A stretch of 64,000 nucleotides of DNA from Nocardia fusca NBRC 14340 (GTDB lineage: Bacteria > Actinomycetota > Actinomycetes > Mycobacteriales > Mycobacteriaceae). The stretch spans positions 248,001 to 312,000 of the forward strand of contig NZ_BDCU01000017.1 in the NCBI RefSeq assembly GCF_001618425.1, written 5' to 3'. The notes beneath the pieces were generated by a model that was not told the origin of the DNA, made no database searches, and worked only from the letters and a program-made list of their open reading frames with translations. The position numbers and the translations under genes are program-made. This document shows positions 15,086-25,079 of this stretch, in pieces. The number at the start of each line of letters is the position of its first letter. Within the stretch, counting starts at the first letter, position 1.

Positions 15086-15895
15086 TCAGTCCAGCATGCG
15101 CTGTTTCAGGGTGTCGATCTCTGCGGAGCCGAGACCCAGCCCCTCGCTCACATAGCGGTCGAAACCGCCGTAGCTCACCGCGACCTGATCGAAGGCGGCG
15201 TCGAGCCACTCCCGTTGGACCCCGCCCACCGGATCACCGGCCGCGGCGCCGCGGTAGTGGTTGGACATCAGATAGTCCTCGGTGACCGTGGCCCGATCCA
15301 CACCGAGCACCGTGAGCAGTACCGCGGCGGTCCAGCCGGTCCGGTCCTTGCCGGCGGTGCAGTGGAAGAGCACCGCGCCGGCCTCGGGCCCCCGCCCCGT
15401 CGCCGCGATATCGCGCAGCACCCCGGCCACCGCCTGGTTCGCGCCCGGGGCGGTGATGAACGCCCGGTACAGGTCGCTCCCACCGGCGAGGGTCGACACG
15501 AGTTCCGGCAGCGGGGCGGCGCCGATCATGTCGTACCAGTTGGCACGCGCACCGGCGGGGATCCGGTCCGGGCCGAGCGCGCGCTCGTACACCGTGCGCA
15601 GATCGTCGACCGCACGGACCCCGAGCCGGGTCAGCTCCGCCAGATCCGCGGGGGTGAGATTGTCGAGCTGATCGGTGCGGAACGCGATACCGGTGCGTAC
15701 GGTCCGTCCGTCCACCGTGCGGTAACCGCCGAGATCGCGGGCATTGGGAGCGCCGGCCAAGTGAAGCGACCGGTCGACGGTGAGTACCTCGGCGACTGCC
15801 GGCGCCGCGGTGATATTCGCCGCCGCGGCGGGGCCGAGCGCAATCAGGGCACCGGTGAGAACAGCGGCAGGTACGCGTGCCGAACGATGAACCAT
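15086..15895 (-). CDS. Secreted PtpB-like tyrosine/lipid phosphatase
   Basis: A 269-residue protein of the MPtpB-type phosphatase family. The catalytic P-loop HCTAGKDRTG (Cys-X5-Arg) is intact, and the N-terminal family block NARDLGGYRTVDG is present. A hydrophobic N-terminus with Ala-rich cleavage region (about residues 1-36) predicts export. ATG 15895 was chosen because GGGAG lies 7 nt upstream; another in-frame ATG at 15910 is less likely. M. tuberculosis PtpB (Rv0153c) is a virulence factor acting on host phosphotyrosine and phosphoinositides. This protein may have similar chemistry, but its substrate is unknown. Confidence 0.87.
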   Translation of the reverse strand: MVHRSARVPAAVLTGALIALGPAAAANITAAPAVAEVLTVDRSLHLAGAPNARDLGGYRTVDGRTVRTGIAFRTDQLDNLTPADLAELTRLGVRAVDDLRTVYERALGPDRIPAGARANWYDMIGAAPLPELVSTLAGGSDLYRAFITAPGANQAVAGVLRDIAATGRGPEAGAVLFHCTAGKDRTGWTAAVLLTVLGVDRATVTEDYLMSNHYRGAAAGDPVGGVQREWLDAAFDQVAVSYGGFDRYVSEGLGLGSAEIDTLKQRMLD

Positions 15896-16056
15896 GAGCG
15901 GAACTCCCATCGTGCTCGCCGGCACCCCCGCGCGGCGTGCCGGACTCAGCAAACCAATCCGGGGGTCCGGGGTCAACCCGAAAACGGCGCGTCTCCGCGC
16001 GCCGCGCGGGTCGGCGCCCGGCGACCGGAAACGACCCGGCTACCGCCGGGCCGCGC

Positions 16057-17073
16057 TCAGGCCGGGACCTCGAAGCGGGACAGCGCCAGCAGCCGGGAGA
16101 TCGCCCGCAGATACTTCTTGCGGTAGCCGCCGTCGAGCATTTCCTGGGAGAAGATCTCGTCGAGTTTCGCGCCCGAGACCGTCACCGGGGTGCCCGCGTC
16201 GTAGAGCCGGTCGGCCAGCACCACCAGGCGCAGGGCCACCGCCTGATCGTTGACCGGATGCACGCCGGAGACGAACACCGCGGACACCCCGTCGATCAGC
16301 GCCCCGAATTTCGACGGGTGCAGGGTGCTCAGATGGCGCAGCAGAGCGTCGAAATCGTCCAGCGTCGCGGCGTGGGTGGCCGCCGCCCGTTCGGTCAACT
16401 GCGCGTCGGTGCCGGGTTCCGGGGCCGGCGGCAGATCGCGGTGCCGGTAGTCGGGGCCGTCCACCCGCACCGTGTCGAAGATCGAGCCGAGTTTCTTGAT
16501 CTCGCGCAGGAAATCCTGCGCCGCGAACCGGCCTTCGCCGAGCTGCCCGGGCAGCGTGTTGGAGGTGGCCGCGATCGAGACGCCGCTCGCCGAGAGCTCG
16601 GTGAGCAGCCGGGAGACCAGCATGGTGTCGCCCGGATCGTCCAGTTCGAATTCGTCGATGCACAGCACACTGTTCGCCGACAGCCGCTCGACCGCGTTGC
16701 CGAATCCGAGCGCGCCGACCAGGTTCGTGAGTTCGCCGAAAGTGCCGAACGATTTCGGCGCGGGCGCGCTGTGGAAGATCGACGCCAGCAGGTGGGTCTT
16801 GCCGACACCGAAACCGCCGTCCAGGTACAGGCCCGCGCCCTGGGTCGGCTTCTTCCTCCCGAAGAAGGATTTCTTCTGCGCGGCCTTGTGGATGGCGGTG
16901 ACCTTCTCCGCGAAGGCACGCGCCGAGGCGACCGCCGCGGCCTGGCTGGGCTCGTTCGGATCGGGGATGTAGGTATCGAAACCGACCTCGTCGAACATGG
17001 GCGGCGGTACCATCTGGGCGACCAGCTGGTCGGCGGGGACCTCCGGACGGCGGTCGACGAGGCGCATCGGCAT
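16057..17073 (-). CDS. zapE: ZapE/AFG1-family P-loop ATPase
   Basis: A 338-residue member of the AFG1/ZapE family. Walker A is GGFGVGKTH (86-94) and Walker B VLCIDEFEL (near 136-144). A sensor-like IAATSNTLP follows, and the C-terminal GYRKKYLRAISRL is conserved. ZapE binds FtsZ in E. coli, and mitochondrial AFG1 acts in protein quality control. In M. tuberculosis this is the Rv2670c position. A TAGGCT box (17080-17085 read on the minus strand) lies 6 nt upstream of the ATG, the pattern of a leaderless mRNA. It is divergent from the RibD-like reductase across 35 nt. Confidence 0.92.
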   Translation of the reverse strand: MPMRLVDRRPEVPADQLVAQMVPPPMFDEVGFDTYIPDPNEPSQAAAVASARAFAEKVTAIHKAAQKKSFFGRKKPTQGAGLYLDGGFGVGKTHLLASIFHSAPAPKSFGTFGELTNLVGALGFGNAVERLSANSVLCIDEFELDDPGDTMLVSRLLTELSASGVSIAATSNTLPGQLGEGRFAAQDFLREIKKLGSIFDTVRVDGPDYRHRDLPPAPEPGTDAQLTERAAATHAATLDDFDALLRHLSTLHPSKFGALIDGVSAVFVSGVHPVNDQAVALRLVVLADRLYDAGTPVTVSGAKLDEIFSQEMLDGGYRKKYLRAISRLLALSRFEVPA

Positions 17074-17108
17074 GGACGTAGCCTAGTGACGTGGTATGAG
17101 CTGTTGGT

Positions 17109-17873
17109 ATGCAGCGTATCCCCGATGCGATCCAGCTCACAGACCTCGACAATGACGCACTCGCCGATCTGTACGCCTATCCGGGCGGTCCGGACGACAG
17201 TTGGCTGCGGGTCAATTTCGTCTCCAGTATCGACGGCGCCGTCACCGGATCCGGCGGTGTCTCGGGTGCGCTGGGTACACCGGCGGACAAACGGGTGTTC
17301 CATCTGCTGCGCGAACTGTGCGACGTCGTCCTGGTCGGCGCGGGCACTGTACGCGCGGAGAACTACGGGGGCGCGCAGACCGACCCGGCCCTGCGCCGTG
17401 AGCTGTTCGCCCGGGGCATCGGCGGGCATGCCGAGGGCGACCCGCCGCCCATCGCGATCGTGACCGCCGCCGCCGCGCTGGACCCGGACCATCGGGTGAT
17501 CACCACCGCCCGGACCCCCACCCTGATCCTCACCACCGCGGCGGCGCCCGCGCAGCGGGTACGCGCGCTCGCCGACGCCGGTGCCGAGGTGATCGAGATC
17601 GGTGACGAGGTCATCGCACCACAGACGGTTCCGGAGGTGCTCGCGGCGCGGGGGTTGCGGCGGATGCTGTGCGAGGGCGGACCGCAGCTGTTCGGCTCGC
17701 TGGCCGGCGCGGGGGCGGTCGACGAACTGTGCCTGACCACCGCGCCGCTGCTGGTCGGCGGGGCGGCGCGCCGGATCTCGGTGTCGCACGAGGAATTCGG
17801 GATGCGGATGACGCCGGCGCATGTGCTGCTGGACCCGGACGGGACGATGCTCACCCGCTGGGTGCGCGCCTGA
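17109..17873 (+). CDS. RibD-like pyrimidine reductase family protein (Rv2671-like)
   Basis: A 254-residue protein with the RibD C-terminal/dihydrofolate-reductase fold. Family blocks are LRVNFVSSIDGAVTG, VVLVGAGTVRAENYG, and LCEGGPQLFGSLAGAGAVDELCLTTAPLLVGG, which bind NADPH. It is a stand-alone reductase without the deaminase domain. Mycobacterial Rv2671 is known to act as a weak alternative dihydrofolate reductase and to confer para-aminosalicylate resistance when overexpressed. The same activity is possible here but is not visible from sequence. Its place between zapE and the TAP-like hydrolase matches Rv2670c-Rv2672. Confidence 0.9.
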   Translation: MQRIPDAIQLTDLDNDALADLYAYPGGPDDSWLRVNFVSSIDGAVTGSGGVSGALGTPADKRVFHLLRELCDVVLVGAGTVRAENYGGAQTDPALRRELFARGIGGHAEGDPPPIAIVTAAAALDPDHRVITTARTPTLILTTAAAPAQRVRALADAGAEVIEIGDEVIAPQTVPEVLAARGLRRMLCEGGPQLFGSLAGAGAVDELCLTTAPLLVGGAARRISVSHEEFGMRMTPAHVLLDPDGTMLTRWVRA

Positions 17874-17954
17874 AACCCGGGCGGCGAGCGTGCGTGACGG
17901 GGCCCGGGCGTCCCGCTCAGGCGGATCCGATCGGGACCTGGCAGGGTGTAGCGC

Positions 17955-19505
17955 ATGCGCTGGACTCGGGCAGTGGTGCCGGCCTCGGCACTTTTGATCA
18001 TGATCGCCGGATGCGGGGCCGGTCCGTCGGACCGCCCGCACGTCGCCGTCGAACGTCCGCCTGTGCCAGGCGAATCCACCGCCTCCGCCCAGGTCCCACC
18101 GCCGCCCGCCGCCGAGGTTCCGACGAAGGACCTCCCGTGGCGCGAGTGCACCCGGGAAACATTCGACAAGGCCGGGATGGGCCCGGGGCCCGCCGGCCTG
18201 GTCCTGGAATGTGCCGATTTCTCCACTCCGATCGACAGCGCGGGCACGGTGCTGGGCAACTTCCGCACCGGCGCGGTGCGCGCCCGGCTGCCGCAGACCC
18301 CGCCCGACGCCGCACCCGTGGTGCTGACCTCCGGTGTGGACCGCTCCTCCGGCGCCACCCTCGCGGGGCTGGCCACCGGTCCGGCGAGCGCCCTGCTCAC
18401 CGCCCACCCCCTGGTCGCGGTGGACCGCCGGGGTATCGGCACCTCCCAGGCGATCGACTGCCTGCCCGCCGATATCCGCAGCGGCCTCCAGGACAACGCC
18501 CAGTTCACCCCGGGCGGTGACGCGGTGACCGGTATGTCCGACCTGTCCCGCAACGGCACCATTTCCTGCCGGGACTTCCTGCAGCCCTACGACGGCACCT
18601 TCGACGCCGCGCACGCCGCCGACGATATCGAGCAGTTGCGCCGGGAGTGGAACGTCGACCACATCGCCGTGCTGGGCACCGGCAGCGGTGCCCTGGTGGG
18701 CCTGGAGTACGCCCGCAAGTACGGTGACCGGCTGGCCCGGCTCGTCCTCGACTCCCCCACCCCGGTGGGTGTGGACACCGTCACCCGGACCGAGACCGCG
18801 GTCCAGGGCGCCGAGGCGGCGCTGTCGGCGTTCGCCCAGCAGTGCGCCGGTATCTCGTGCTCGCTCGGACCCGATCCGCGCGCGGCGGTGACCGCGCTGA
18901 TACAGAAAGCCGCCGACGGGCAACTCGGCGACATATCGGCAAACGCGGTGCGCACGGCTGTCACCGGGTTCCTCGGCAGCCCCCGCGCGGACCAGACCGG
19001 CCGGATCGGCGCACTCGCCGACGCCCTGTCCGCGGCCGGGCGCGGCGACCGGGGCGGGCTGCAGGCGCTGATCGATCAGCAGGAGGCCGCCACCGCGACC
19101 GACGGACAGTTCGTCAACGGCTGCACCGATATGCCCCAGACCCCGCCCGCGCCCCAGGTCACCGACCTCGCCGGTATCTGGGCGCAGAAGTATCCGGCGT
19201 TCGGCCGGGCCACCGCGCTGTCGATGCTGGCCTGCTCGGCGTGGCCGGTGACCGAGGCACCGGCGGCGCTGGAGAAACTCGAACTGCCGGTGCTGGTACT
19301 CACGGGTGTGGCAGACCCGGTGACCGGGGTCGCCCAGGCCTCGGTGACCGGCGCACTCGGGGCCGCGGGCGCCCGGACCTCGACCATGACCTGGCAGGGC
19401 TGGGGCCACCCGGTGAGCGCGCATTCCGGATGCGCGCAGACCGCGCTCGTCGCGTATCTGAAGGACGGGCGGCTGCCCGGCGACGGCACCGCCTGCCCCG
19501 CCTGA
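17955..19505 (+). CDS. Secreted alpha/beta-hydrolase lipoprotein, TAP-like (Rv2672-like)
   Basis: A 516-residue exported hydrolase. A signal sequence ends in a lipobox with Cys20 (LLIMIAGC), so it should be a surface lipoprotein. The catalytic Ser244 lies in GTGSGA. The acid is probably in LVLTGVADPVTG and the His in QGWGHPV near the C-terminus, where TAP-like peptidases carry it. Cys residues in the mature part may form disulfides. The family includes mycobacterial Rv2672 and Streptomyces tripeptidyl aminopeptidases, so a secreted peptidase or esterase is likely. It precedes aftC, as in M. tuberculosis. Confidence 0.9.
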   Translation: MRWTRAVVPASALLIMIAGCGAGPSDRPHVAVERPPVPGESTASAQVPPPPAAEVPTKDLPWRECTRETFDKAGMGPGPAGLVLECADFSTPIDSAGTVLGNFRTGAVRARLPQTPPDAAPVVLTSGVDRSSGATLAGLATGPASALLTAHPLVAVDRRGIGTSQAIDCLPADIRSGLQDNAQFTPGGDAVTGMSDLSRNGTISCRDFLQPYDGTFDAAHAADDIEQLRREWNVDHIAVLGTGSGALVGLEYARKYGDRLARLVLDSPTPVGVDTVTRTETAVQGAEAALSAFAQQCAGISCSLGPDPRAAVTALIQKAADGQLGDISANAVRTAVTGFLGSPRADQTGRIGALADALSAAGRGDRGGLQALIDQQEAATATDGQFVNGCTDMPQTPPAPQVTDLAGIWAQKYPAFGRATALSMLACSAWPVTEAPAALEKLELPVLVLTGVADPVTGVAQASVTGALGAAGARTSTMTWQGWGHPVSAHSGCAQTALVAYLKDGRLPGDGTACPA

Positions 19506-19597
19506 CGATCCCGCGCGAGGGCACCCCGAACAGGGTCCGAGGGGGCGCCTGACCGGCGCGTCGAGGGTGGGCCCCGGCAACACCACGGCACCGCCCG

Positions 19598-20959
19598 GTG
19601 TACCGTGCCGTGGTGTTCCTTCGACAGCTCGAGCCCCGCACTGCTCGAACAACCGCCGACGTGATCCGGTTCGCGCTCTGGCCGCTGGCGGTCATGACCG
19701 TGCTGAACCGGGTGTTCATCAAGGCTGTCAACGGTTTCGTGACCGATGACTACAAGCCGGTCTACCAGGCCTCGCTGGATTTCCTCAACGGACGCGAGGT
19801 CTACACGGCGAATTTCGATTCGGTCGACCCGCACTATCTGTACCCGCCCAGCGGCACCCTGTTGATCGCACCTATCGCCGTGATCGACTACGAGAAGTCG
19901 CGGTGGCTGTTCATCCTGCTCAACGCTGTCGCCATCCTGATCGCCTGGTACCTGCTGCTGCGGCTGTTCAACTACACGCTGCGCTCCATCGCCGCCCCGG
20001 TCCTGCTGCTGGCGATGTTCATGTCCGAGACGGTGATCAACACGCTGGTGTTCACCAACGTCAACGGATGCCTGCTGCTGGCGGAGATGCTGTTCCTGAT
20101 CCTGCTGTTACGACGACGAGATGTCTGGGCAGGTGTGGTGCTGGGCCTCAGTATGGCCGTCAAACCAACTCTGGCACCGCTACTGCTGATCGCCGTGGTC
20201 CGCAAACAGTGGGCACTCGTCGCTACGGCGGTGGCCGTGCCGATCGCGCTGACCGCCGTCGCCTGGCCGCTGTCGCGGGATCCGGAGCGCTTCTTCACCC
20301 GTACCGCGCCATACCTGTTCGAAACGCGCGACTACTTCAACAGCGCCATTCCCGGCAACGCGGAGTACTACGGCCTTCCCCCCTGGCTGACCTGGACCAT
20401 CCGGCTCACGATGGCCGTCCTGGTGCTGGTCTCGCTGTGGATCCTGTACCGGTACTACCGCGAGGACGAGCTGTTCTTCGTCACCACCGCGTCGGGTGTG
20501 CTGCTCACCGCCTCGTGGCTGCTGGCCTCGCTGGGCCAGATGTACTACTCGATGATGCTGTTCCCGTTCCTCATGTCGGTCGTGCTGCGCAATTCCGTGC
20601 TGCGCAACTGGCCGGCCTGGCTGGCGGTGTTCGGTTTCCTGTCCTACGACAAATGGCTGTCGGACCGCTGGCCCGATATCGGCCGCAACCTGGAATACCT
20701 GCGGATCACCTTCGGCTGGGGCCTGCTGCTGGTCGTGGTGTTCTGTGTGCTCGGCGACCGGTATCTGGCCGCCCGGCGGACGGGCCGGTTGCCGCGGCTG
20801 GACCCGGTATGGATGGCCGATGCGCCCGACTCCCGGGATGCCGGGGTGGACGATTTCGCCGCACCGGCCCCGCCGGTCCGGTCCCCGGCCGCCGGCCCCG
20901 CGGCGGAGCCCAAATCGACCGGTGCGCGCGTAGTCGAGACGCAGGCCGTGCGCAGCTGA
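19598..20959 (+). CDS. aftC: AftC, alpha-1,3-arabinofuranosyltransferase
   Basis: A 453-residue multi-spanning membrane glycosyltransferase of the GT-C type (GT87). It uses decaprenyl-phosphoarabinose to branch arabinan in arabinogalactan and lipoarabinomannan at the outer face of the membrane. The catalytic TDDYKPVY motif (Asp50/Asp51) is followed by the conserved VDPHYLYPPSGTLLIAP, and about ten hydrophobic segments follow. The cytosolic tail is Pro/Ala-rich. GTG 19598 is used; GTG 19613 would fit a leaderless start behind TACCGT at 19601-19606. It matches the Rv2673 position. Its presence implies a mycolata-type wall. Confidence 0.92.
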   Translation: MYRAVVFLRQLEPRTARTTADVIRFALWPLAVMTVLNRVFIKAVNGFVTDDYKPVYQASLDFLNGREVYTANFDSVDPHYLYPPSGTLLIAPIAVIDYEKSRWLFILLNAVAILIAWYLLLRLFNYTLRSIAAPVLLLAMFMSETVINTLVFTNVNGCLLLAEMLFLILLLRRRDVWAGVVLGLSMAVKPTLAPLLLIAVVRKQWALVATAVAVPIALTAVAWPLSRDPERFFTRTAPYLFETRDYFNSAIPGNAEYYGLPPWLTWTIRLTMAVLVLVSLWILYRYYREDELFFVTTASGVLLTASWLLASLGQMYYSMMLFPFLMSVVLRNSVLRNWPAWLAVFGFLSYDKWLSDRWPDIGRNLEYLRITFGWGLLLVVVFCVLGDRYLAARRTGRLPRLDPVWMADAPDSRDAGVDDFAAPAPPVRSPAAGPAAEPKSTGARVVETQAVRS

Positions 20960-20997
20960 TACGAGACGCCACGGGACACGCGTATTAGCGTGGAGGT

Positions 20998-21450
20998 ATG
21001 AGCTCCGAAACGGACGCGACCGATACCTCCCTGCCCGCCCCGAAGATCCAGCTCAGCCCACAGCAGTGGCGGGCCAGGCTGGACCCTGCGGAGTACGCGG
21101 TGCTCCGCGAAGCCGGCACCGAGCGGCCGTTCACCGGCGAATACACCGACACCACCACCGAGGGGGTGTACAGCTGCCGTGCCTGCGGCGCCGAACTCTT
21201 CCGGAGCACGGAGAAGTTCGAGTCGCATTGCGGATGGCCGTCCTTCTTCGATCCGGCCGCCTCGGACGCGGTACTGCTGCGCGAGGACAATTCGCTGGGA
21301 ATGCGCCGCGTCGAAGTGCTGTGCGCGAACTGCCACAGCCACCTCGGGCATGTGTTCGAGGGCGAGGGCTATCCAACACCCACCGACAAGCGGTATTGCA
21401 TCAACTCCATCTCCCTGCGCCTGCAACCCGTGAGTGGTCCAGCGGAGTGA
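20998..21450 (+). CDS. msrB: MsrB, methionine-R-sulfoxide reductase
   Basis: A 150-residue MsrB that reduces methionine-R-sulfoxide in proteins with thioredoxin. Zinc is bound by Cys60/Cys63 (CRAC) and Cys109/Cys112 (CANC), and the catalytic Cys134 sits in RYCINS. HCGWPSF and GHVFEGEG complete the active site. It is at the Rv2674 position, 38 nt after aftC, and ends in front of a strong convergent terminator. Confidence 0.96.
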   Translation: MSSETDATDTSLPAPKIQLSPQQWRARLDPAEYAVLREAGTERPFTGEYTDTTTEGVYSCRACGAELFRSTEKFESHCGWPSFFDPAASDAVLLREDNSLGMRRVEVLCANCHSHLGHVFEGEGYPTPTDKRYCINSISLRLQPVSGPAE

Positions 21451-21482
21451 CCCGTCCTGCTGCCCCGCGGTACGTCATGTGA

Positions 21483-21533
21483 CAACCGCCCGGCGGACAT
21501 GCCCCCGTTTCCGGGGCCTCCGCCGGGCGGTTG
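21483..21533. terminator. Bidirectional terminator between msrB and hemQ
   Basis: A perfect 15-bp stem (21483-21497 with 21519-21533) with a 21-nt loop that itself can pair (CCCCCG/CGGGGC-like). It lies between two converging genes and lacks a long U-tract, as is common in actinobacteria. Confidence 0.85.
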
Positions 21534-21545
21534 CGCTACTCCTGG

Positions 21546-22241
21546 TCAGGGCAGGGCGGCGACGAGCTGATCGAGTTCGACCCGCGGCCCGGTGTAGAAC
21601 GGGGTCTCCTCCCGGACGTGCATCCGGGCCTCGGTGGCCCGCAGGTCACGCATCAGATCGACGATCCGGTGCAGTTCCGGCGCCTCGAACGCGAGGATCC
21701 ACTCGTAGTCGCCGAGCGCGAACGAGGCGACGGTGTTGGCTCGCACATCGGGATAGCCGCGTGCTTCCTTACCGTGATCGGCGAGCATCTTGCGGCGTTC
21801 GTCGTCGGGCAGCAGATACCACTCGTAGGACCGGACGAACGGGTAGACGCAGATGTAGTTCCCGGCTTCCTCGCCGGCCAGGAACGCGGGGATATGACTC
21901 TTGTTGAACTCCGCGGGCCGGTGCAGCGCCACATTGCTCCAGACCGGAGTGCTGGCCCGGCCGAGTTCGGTGGTGCGCCGGAAATCGGCGTAGGCGGCCT
22001 GCAGGTCTTCGACCCGCTCGGCATGGGTCCACACCATGAAATCCGCGTCGGCTCGCATACCGGCCACATCGTAGACGCCACGCACCACGACACCGCGATC
22101 GGCGAGCCCGTCGAAGAACTCGCGGGCCTCCTTCAGCGCTGTCGCGCGGTCGTCCCCCAGCACTCCGGGCCGCACCTGGTACACGGAGAACATGAGATAG
22201 CGGATGGTGGAGTTGAGAGACTGGTAATCGAGTCGCGCCAT
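21546..22241 (-). CDS. hemQ: HemQ (ChdC), coproheme decarboxylase
   Basis: A 231-residue chlorite-dismutase-family protein that converts coproheme III to haem b with peroxide, the last step of the coproporphyrin-dependent pathway. Conserved blocks include [25 protein letters not shown], with the expected proximal His and redox Tyr, then [11 protein letters not shown] and [11 protein letters not shown] 22241 was chosen because the family N-terminus ([15 protein letters not shown]) begins there. It is the third gene after hemE and hemY on the minus strand, the Rv2676c position. Confidence 0.95.
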   Translation of the reverse strand: MARLDYQSLNSTIRYLMFSVYQVRPGVLGDDRATALKEAREFFDGLADRGVVVRGVYDVAGMRADADFMVWTHAERVEDLQAAYADFRRTTELGRASTPVWSNVALHRPAEFNKSHIPAFLAGEEAGNYICVYPFVRSYEWYLLPDDERRKMLADHGKEARGYPDVRANTVASFALGDYEWILAFEAPELHRIVDLMRDLRATEARMHVREETPFYTGPRVELDQLVAALP

Positions 22242-22337
22242 GGCCCCATCGTGCCACTCGCCGGATCGTCGCGGGGCCGGGGCCGGTCGATCGCCAGGCC
22301 CGGGCCGACCGGCTGCCCACACCCGGGCGAACGGCGT

Positions 22338-23696
22338 TCAGGCCGGGGCCGGAGCCACACCGCCGGCGATATGAGTCGCGGCCCGCGTCGCCGCCGCCAC
22401 ACAGGCGGGCACCCCGACACCGTGCAGATAGGCGCCGGTCACCGCGAGATCGCCGAAACCGGCGAGCGCGGACTCGATCTCGGCGACCCGCTCGGTGTGC
22501 CCGGGAGCGTACTGGGCGAGGCCGCCGGGCCAGCGCTGCACGATCGCGGACCGCGGGGTGATCGGCACCCCGGTGACGGTGGCGAGGTCGGCGGTGGCGG
22601 CGTCGATGAGTTCGGCATCGGAAAGACCCAATACCGCGTCGTCACCGAACCGGCCGAACGAGACCCGCACCAGGGCCGTCTCCCGCGCGGCCAGATGGGC
22701 CCATTTCCGGCTGGACAGGGTGAACGCCTTGGCCCGCAACGGCTCCCCCGTCGCGACCAGCACTCCCGAATTCGGCGGCAGCACGGTGTCCTTCGGCAGT
22801 TCCAACGCGACCAGAGCGGAGGACGACAGCTCGATCCCGGCGGCCGCGTGCGCCGCCACGGGCGCGATCTCGGCCAGCAGCCGGGCCGTCACCGGCGCCG
22901 GGGTCGCGAGGACGACCGCCTCGAATTCCCCGAGCGGTTCCACCGCCCAGCCACCCGGTATCCGCCGGAGACCGGTGACGGCGGTGTCCCGGATCGTGGT
23001 GGCCGCCGTCCGACCGGCCAGCGCGTCCAGCAGCGCCCCGTAACCGTCGCGCAGCGCTCCGAACACCGGCGCGCCGGAAGGCGGGGGCAGTGCGGCCGCC
23101 ACCGCCTCGGTGAGGCAACCCGCGCCACGGTCCAGCGCCGCGGCCAGCGTGGGCAGCGCCGCGCGGAGGCCGATGGAGCGGGCGGAACCGGCGTACACGC
23201 CACCGAGCAGCGGGTCGACACTCCGGGCCACGGTCTGCTCCCCGAAGCGATCGGCCACCAGCGAGTAGACATCGATATCGCCGCCGGGCCGCCAGGTGAA
23301 CGGACGCCCGGGTTCGGCGGCGATGCACGCCACCGTCGCGGCATCGACCAGTCCTTCGACGGCCGCGGCCTCGGCCGGGATACCCATCAGCGTGCGCTCC
23401 GGTAGCGGATGGGCCCGCCCCTGCGACCAGATCAGCGGGCGCAGACCGGCCGGATGAACCAGCTGGTCGGCAATACCCAGTTCGCCCAGCAGCTCGGGCA
23501 CCTCGGGCCGCCGGCCGACGAACGCCTCCGCACCCAGATCGACCGGTTCACCCGCGATCTCGCCGGTCCGCAGCACCCCGCCGAACCGGTCCCGGATGTC
23601 GGCCACCGTGATCGCGGCCGGTTCGCCGAGCAGACCGCGCAACCGGTAGGCCGCGACGAGTCCGCTGATCCCCCCACCGACCACCGCGATTCTCAT
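22338..23696 (-). CDS. hemY: HemY/CgoX, coproporphyrinogen III oxidase
   Basis: A 452-residue FAD oxidase. The N-terminal dinucleotide motif VVGGGISGLVAAYRLRG is intact, and the C-terminal GAYLHGVGVPACVAAATRAA is the second FAD-binding region. In Gram-positive bacteria this enzyme oxidises coproporphyrinogen III to coproporphyrin III. It lies 116 nt after hemE and 96 nt before hemQ in the same direction, at the Rv2677c position. ATG 23696 is used; the longer open frame upstream carries no homology. Confidence 0.94.
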   Translation of the reverse strand: MRIAVVGGGISGLVAAYRLRGLLGEPAAITVADIRDRFGGVLRTGEIAGEPVDLGAEAFVGRRPEVPELLGELGIADQLVHPAGLRPLIWSQGRAHPLPERTLMGIPAEAAAVEGLVDAATVACIAAEPGRPFTWRPGGDIDVYSLVADRFGEQTVARSVDPLLGGVYAGSARSIGLRAALPTLAAALDRGAGCLTEAVAAALPPPSGAPVFGALRDGYGALLDALAGRTAATTIRDTAVTGLRRIPGGWAVEPLGEFEAVVLATPAPVTARLLAEIAPVAAHAAAGIELSSSALVALELPKDTVLPPNSGVLVATGEPLRAKAFTLSSRKWAHLAARETALVRVSFGRFGDDAVLGLSDAELIDAATADLATVTGVPITPRSAIVQRWPGGLAQYAPGHTERVAEIESALAGFGDLAVTGAYLHGVGVPACVAAATRAATHIAGGVAPAPA

Positions 23697-23812
23697 CCCC
23701 CGACCGTATCCGGCGCCCGCGCACCGCGCGATCGCGCCCTCCGCACCCGAAACACCCACCCCGGCCGGAGTGTCCGGTCCCTGACGCCGATGTCACGACG
23801 GTCGCCACGACC

Positions 23813-24868
23813 TCACAGCTCATGGACCAGCTCCACCAACGCCGTGAGCACTCCCGGGTCGGTCTCGGGCAGCACCCCGTGACCCAGATTGAAGATATGG
23901 CCCGCGGCGCCCATGGCCAGCGCCGAATCCGCTTCGTCGGCGATCCGGCGTGCCTCGGCCTCCACCACCGGCCAGCCCGCGAAGAGCACCGCGGGATCGA
24001 GATTGCCCTGCAACGCTTTCCCGGGGCCGACCCGCCGCACCGCCTCGGTCAGCGGCAGCCGCCAATCGACACCGACCACATCGGCCCCGGCCTCCCCCAT
24101 GGCGCCGAGCAGTTCCCCGGTGCCCACCCCGAAATGGATCCGGGGCACCCCGGCCTCGGCGAGTTCGGCGAACACCCGCTCCGAATGCGGTAGCACATAG
24201 CGGCGATAGTCGGCCAGCGAAAGCGCCCCGGCCCACGAGTCGAACAGCTGCACCGCGTCGACCCCGGCCTCGAGCTGGGCCCGCAGGAACACGATGGTGA
24301 TATCGGTGAGCACCCCGAGCAGCGCGTGCCAGGCCGTCGGATCGCCGTGCATCATGGCCTTGGTGCGCTCGTGGTTCTTGCTGGGGCCGCCCTCCACCAG
24401 ATAGGACGCCAGCGTGAACGGCGCACCCGCGAAACCGATGAGCGGGGTCTGCCCCAGTTCCTCGACCAGCAACCGCACCCCGTCGGTGACCGCGCCCACT
24501 TCCTCGGGCCGCAGCCGGGGCAGCGCCTGGATATCGGCGGCCGTACGTACCGGTGTGGTCACCACCGGACCGACGCCGGCCACGATATCGAGATCGATTC
24601 CGGCGGCCTTGAGCGGAACGACGATATCGGAGAACAGGATCGCCGCGTCGACGCCGTGGCGGCGGATCGGCTGCATGGTGATCTCACAGACGAGTTCCGG
24701 ATCGAAACACGACTCGAGCATCCCGATACCTGCCCGGACCTCGCGGTATTCCGGCAGTGACCGGCCCGCCTGGCGCATGAACCACACCGGCCGCCGAGCC
24801 GGTGCGGCGCCGGTGGCGGCGGCCAGGAACGGGGCATCGGACAACCGGCGGCGCGTATATGTGCTCAT
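23813..24868 (-). CDS. hemE: HemE, uroporphyrinogen III decarboxylase
   Basis: A 351-residue enzyme that decarboxylates uroporphyrinogen III to coproporphyrinogen III. The family signatures [17 protein letters not shown] and [17 protein letters not shown] are complete, and FDSWAGALS and NLDPAVLF are also present. ATG 24868 is preferred to ATG 24877. It starts the hemE-hemY-hemQ operon and corresponds to Rv2678c. Confidence 0.96.
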   Translation of the reverse strand: MSTYTRRRLSDAPFLAAATGAAPARRPVWFMRQAGRSLPEYREVRAGIGMLESCFDPELVCEITMQPIRRHGVDAAILFSDIVVPLKAAGIDLDIVAGVGPVVTTPVRTAADIQALPRLRPEEVGAVTDGVRLLVEELGQTPLIGFAGAPFTLASYLVEGGPSKNHERTKAMMHGDPTAWHALLGVLTDITIVFLRAQLEAGVDAVQLFDSWAGALSLADYRRYVLPHSERVFAELAEAGVPRIHFGVGTGELLGAMGEAGADVVGVDWRLPLTEAVRRVGPGKALQGNLDPAVLFAGWPVVEAEARRIADEADSALAMGAAGHIFNLGHGVLPETDPGVLTALVELVHEL

Positions 24869-25079
24869 CACCGCCATCGTATGCGGCCCCGCCCGGCCCG
24901 GCGCGCAAGGCCGCACAGCACCGCAGGAACCACCGATCCGCCGTCCTGGGCGGCGGCTGCGTACGCCGTCCCGGCGGGTTGCGCGGTGTTTACCACGATC
25001 GGACCCGCCCACGCAGCAACAACGGTCGCCCGGCGCGCCTCCGCACGCCCCGGGTGCTACGGGTCTACCGTCATTCCCC

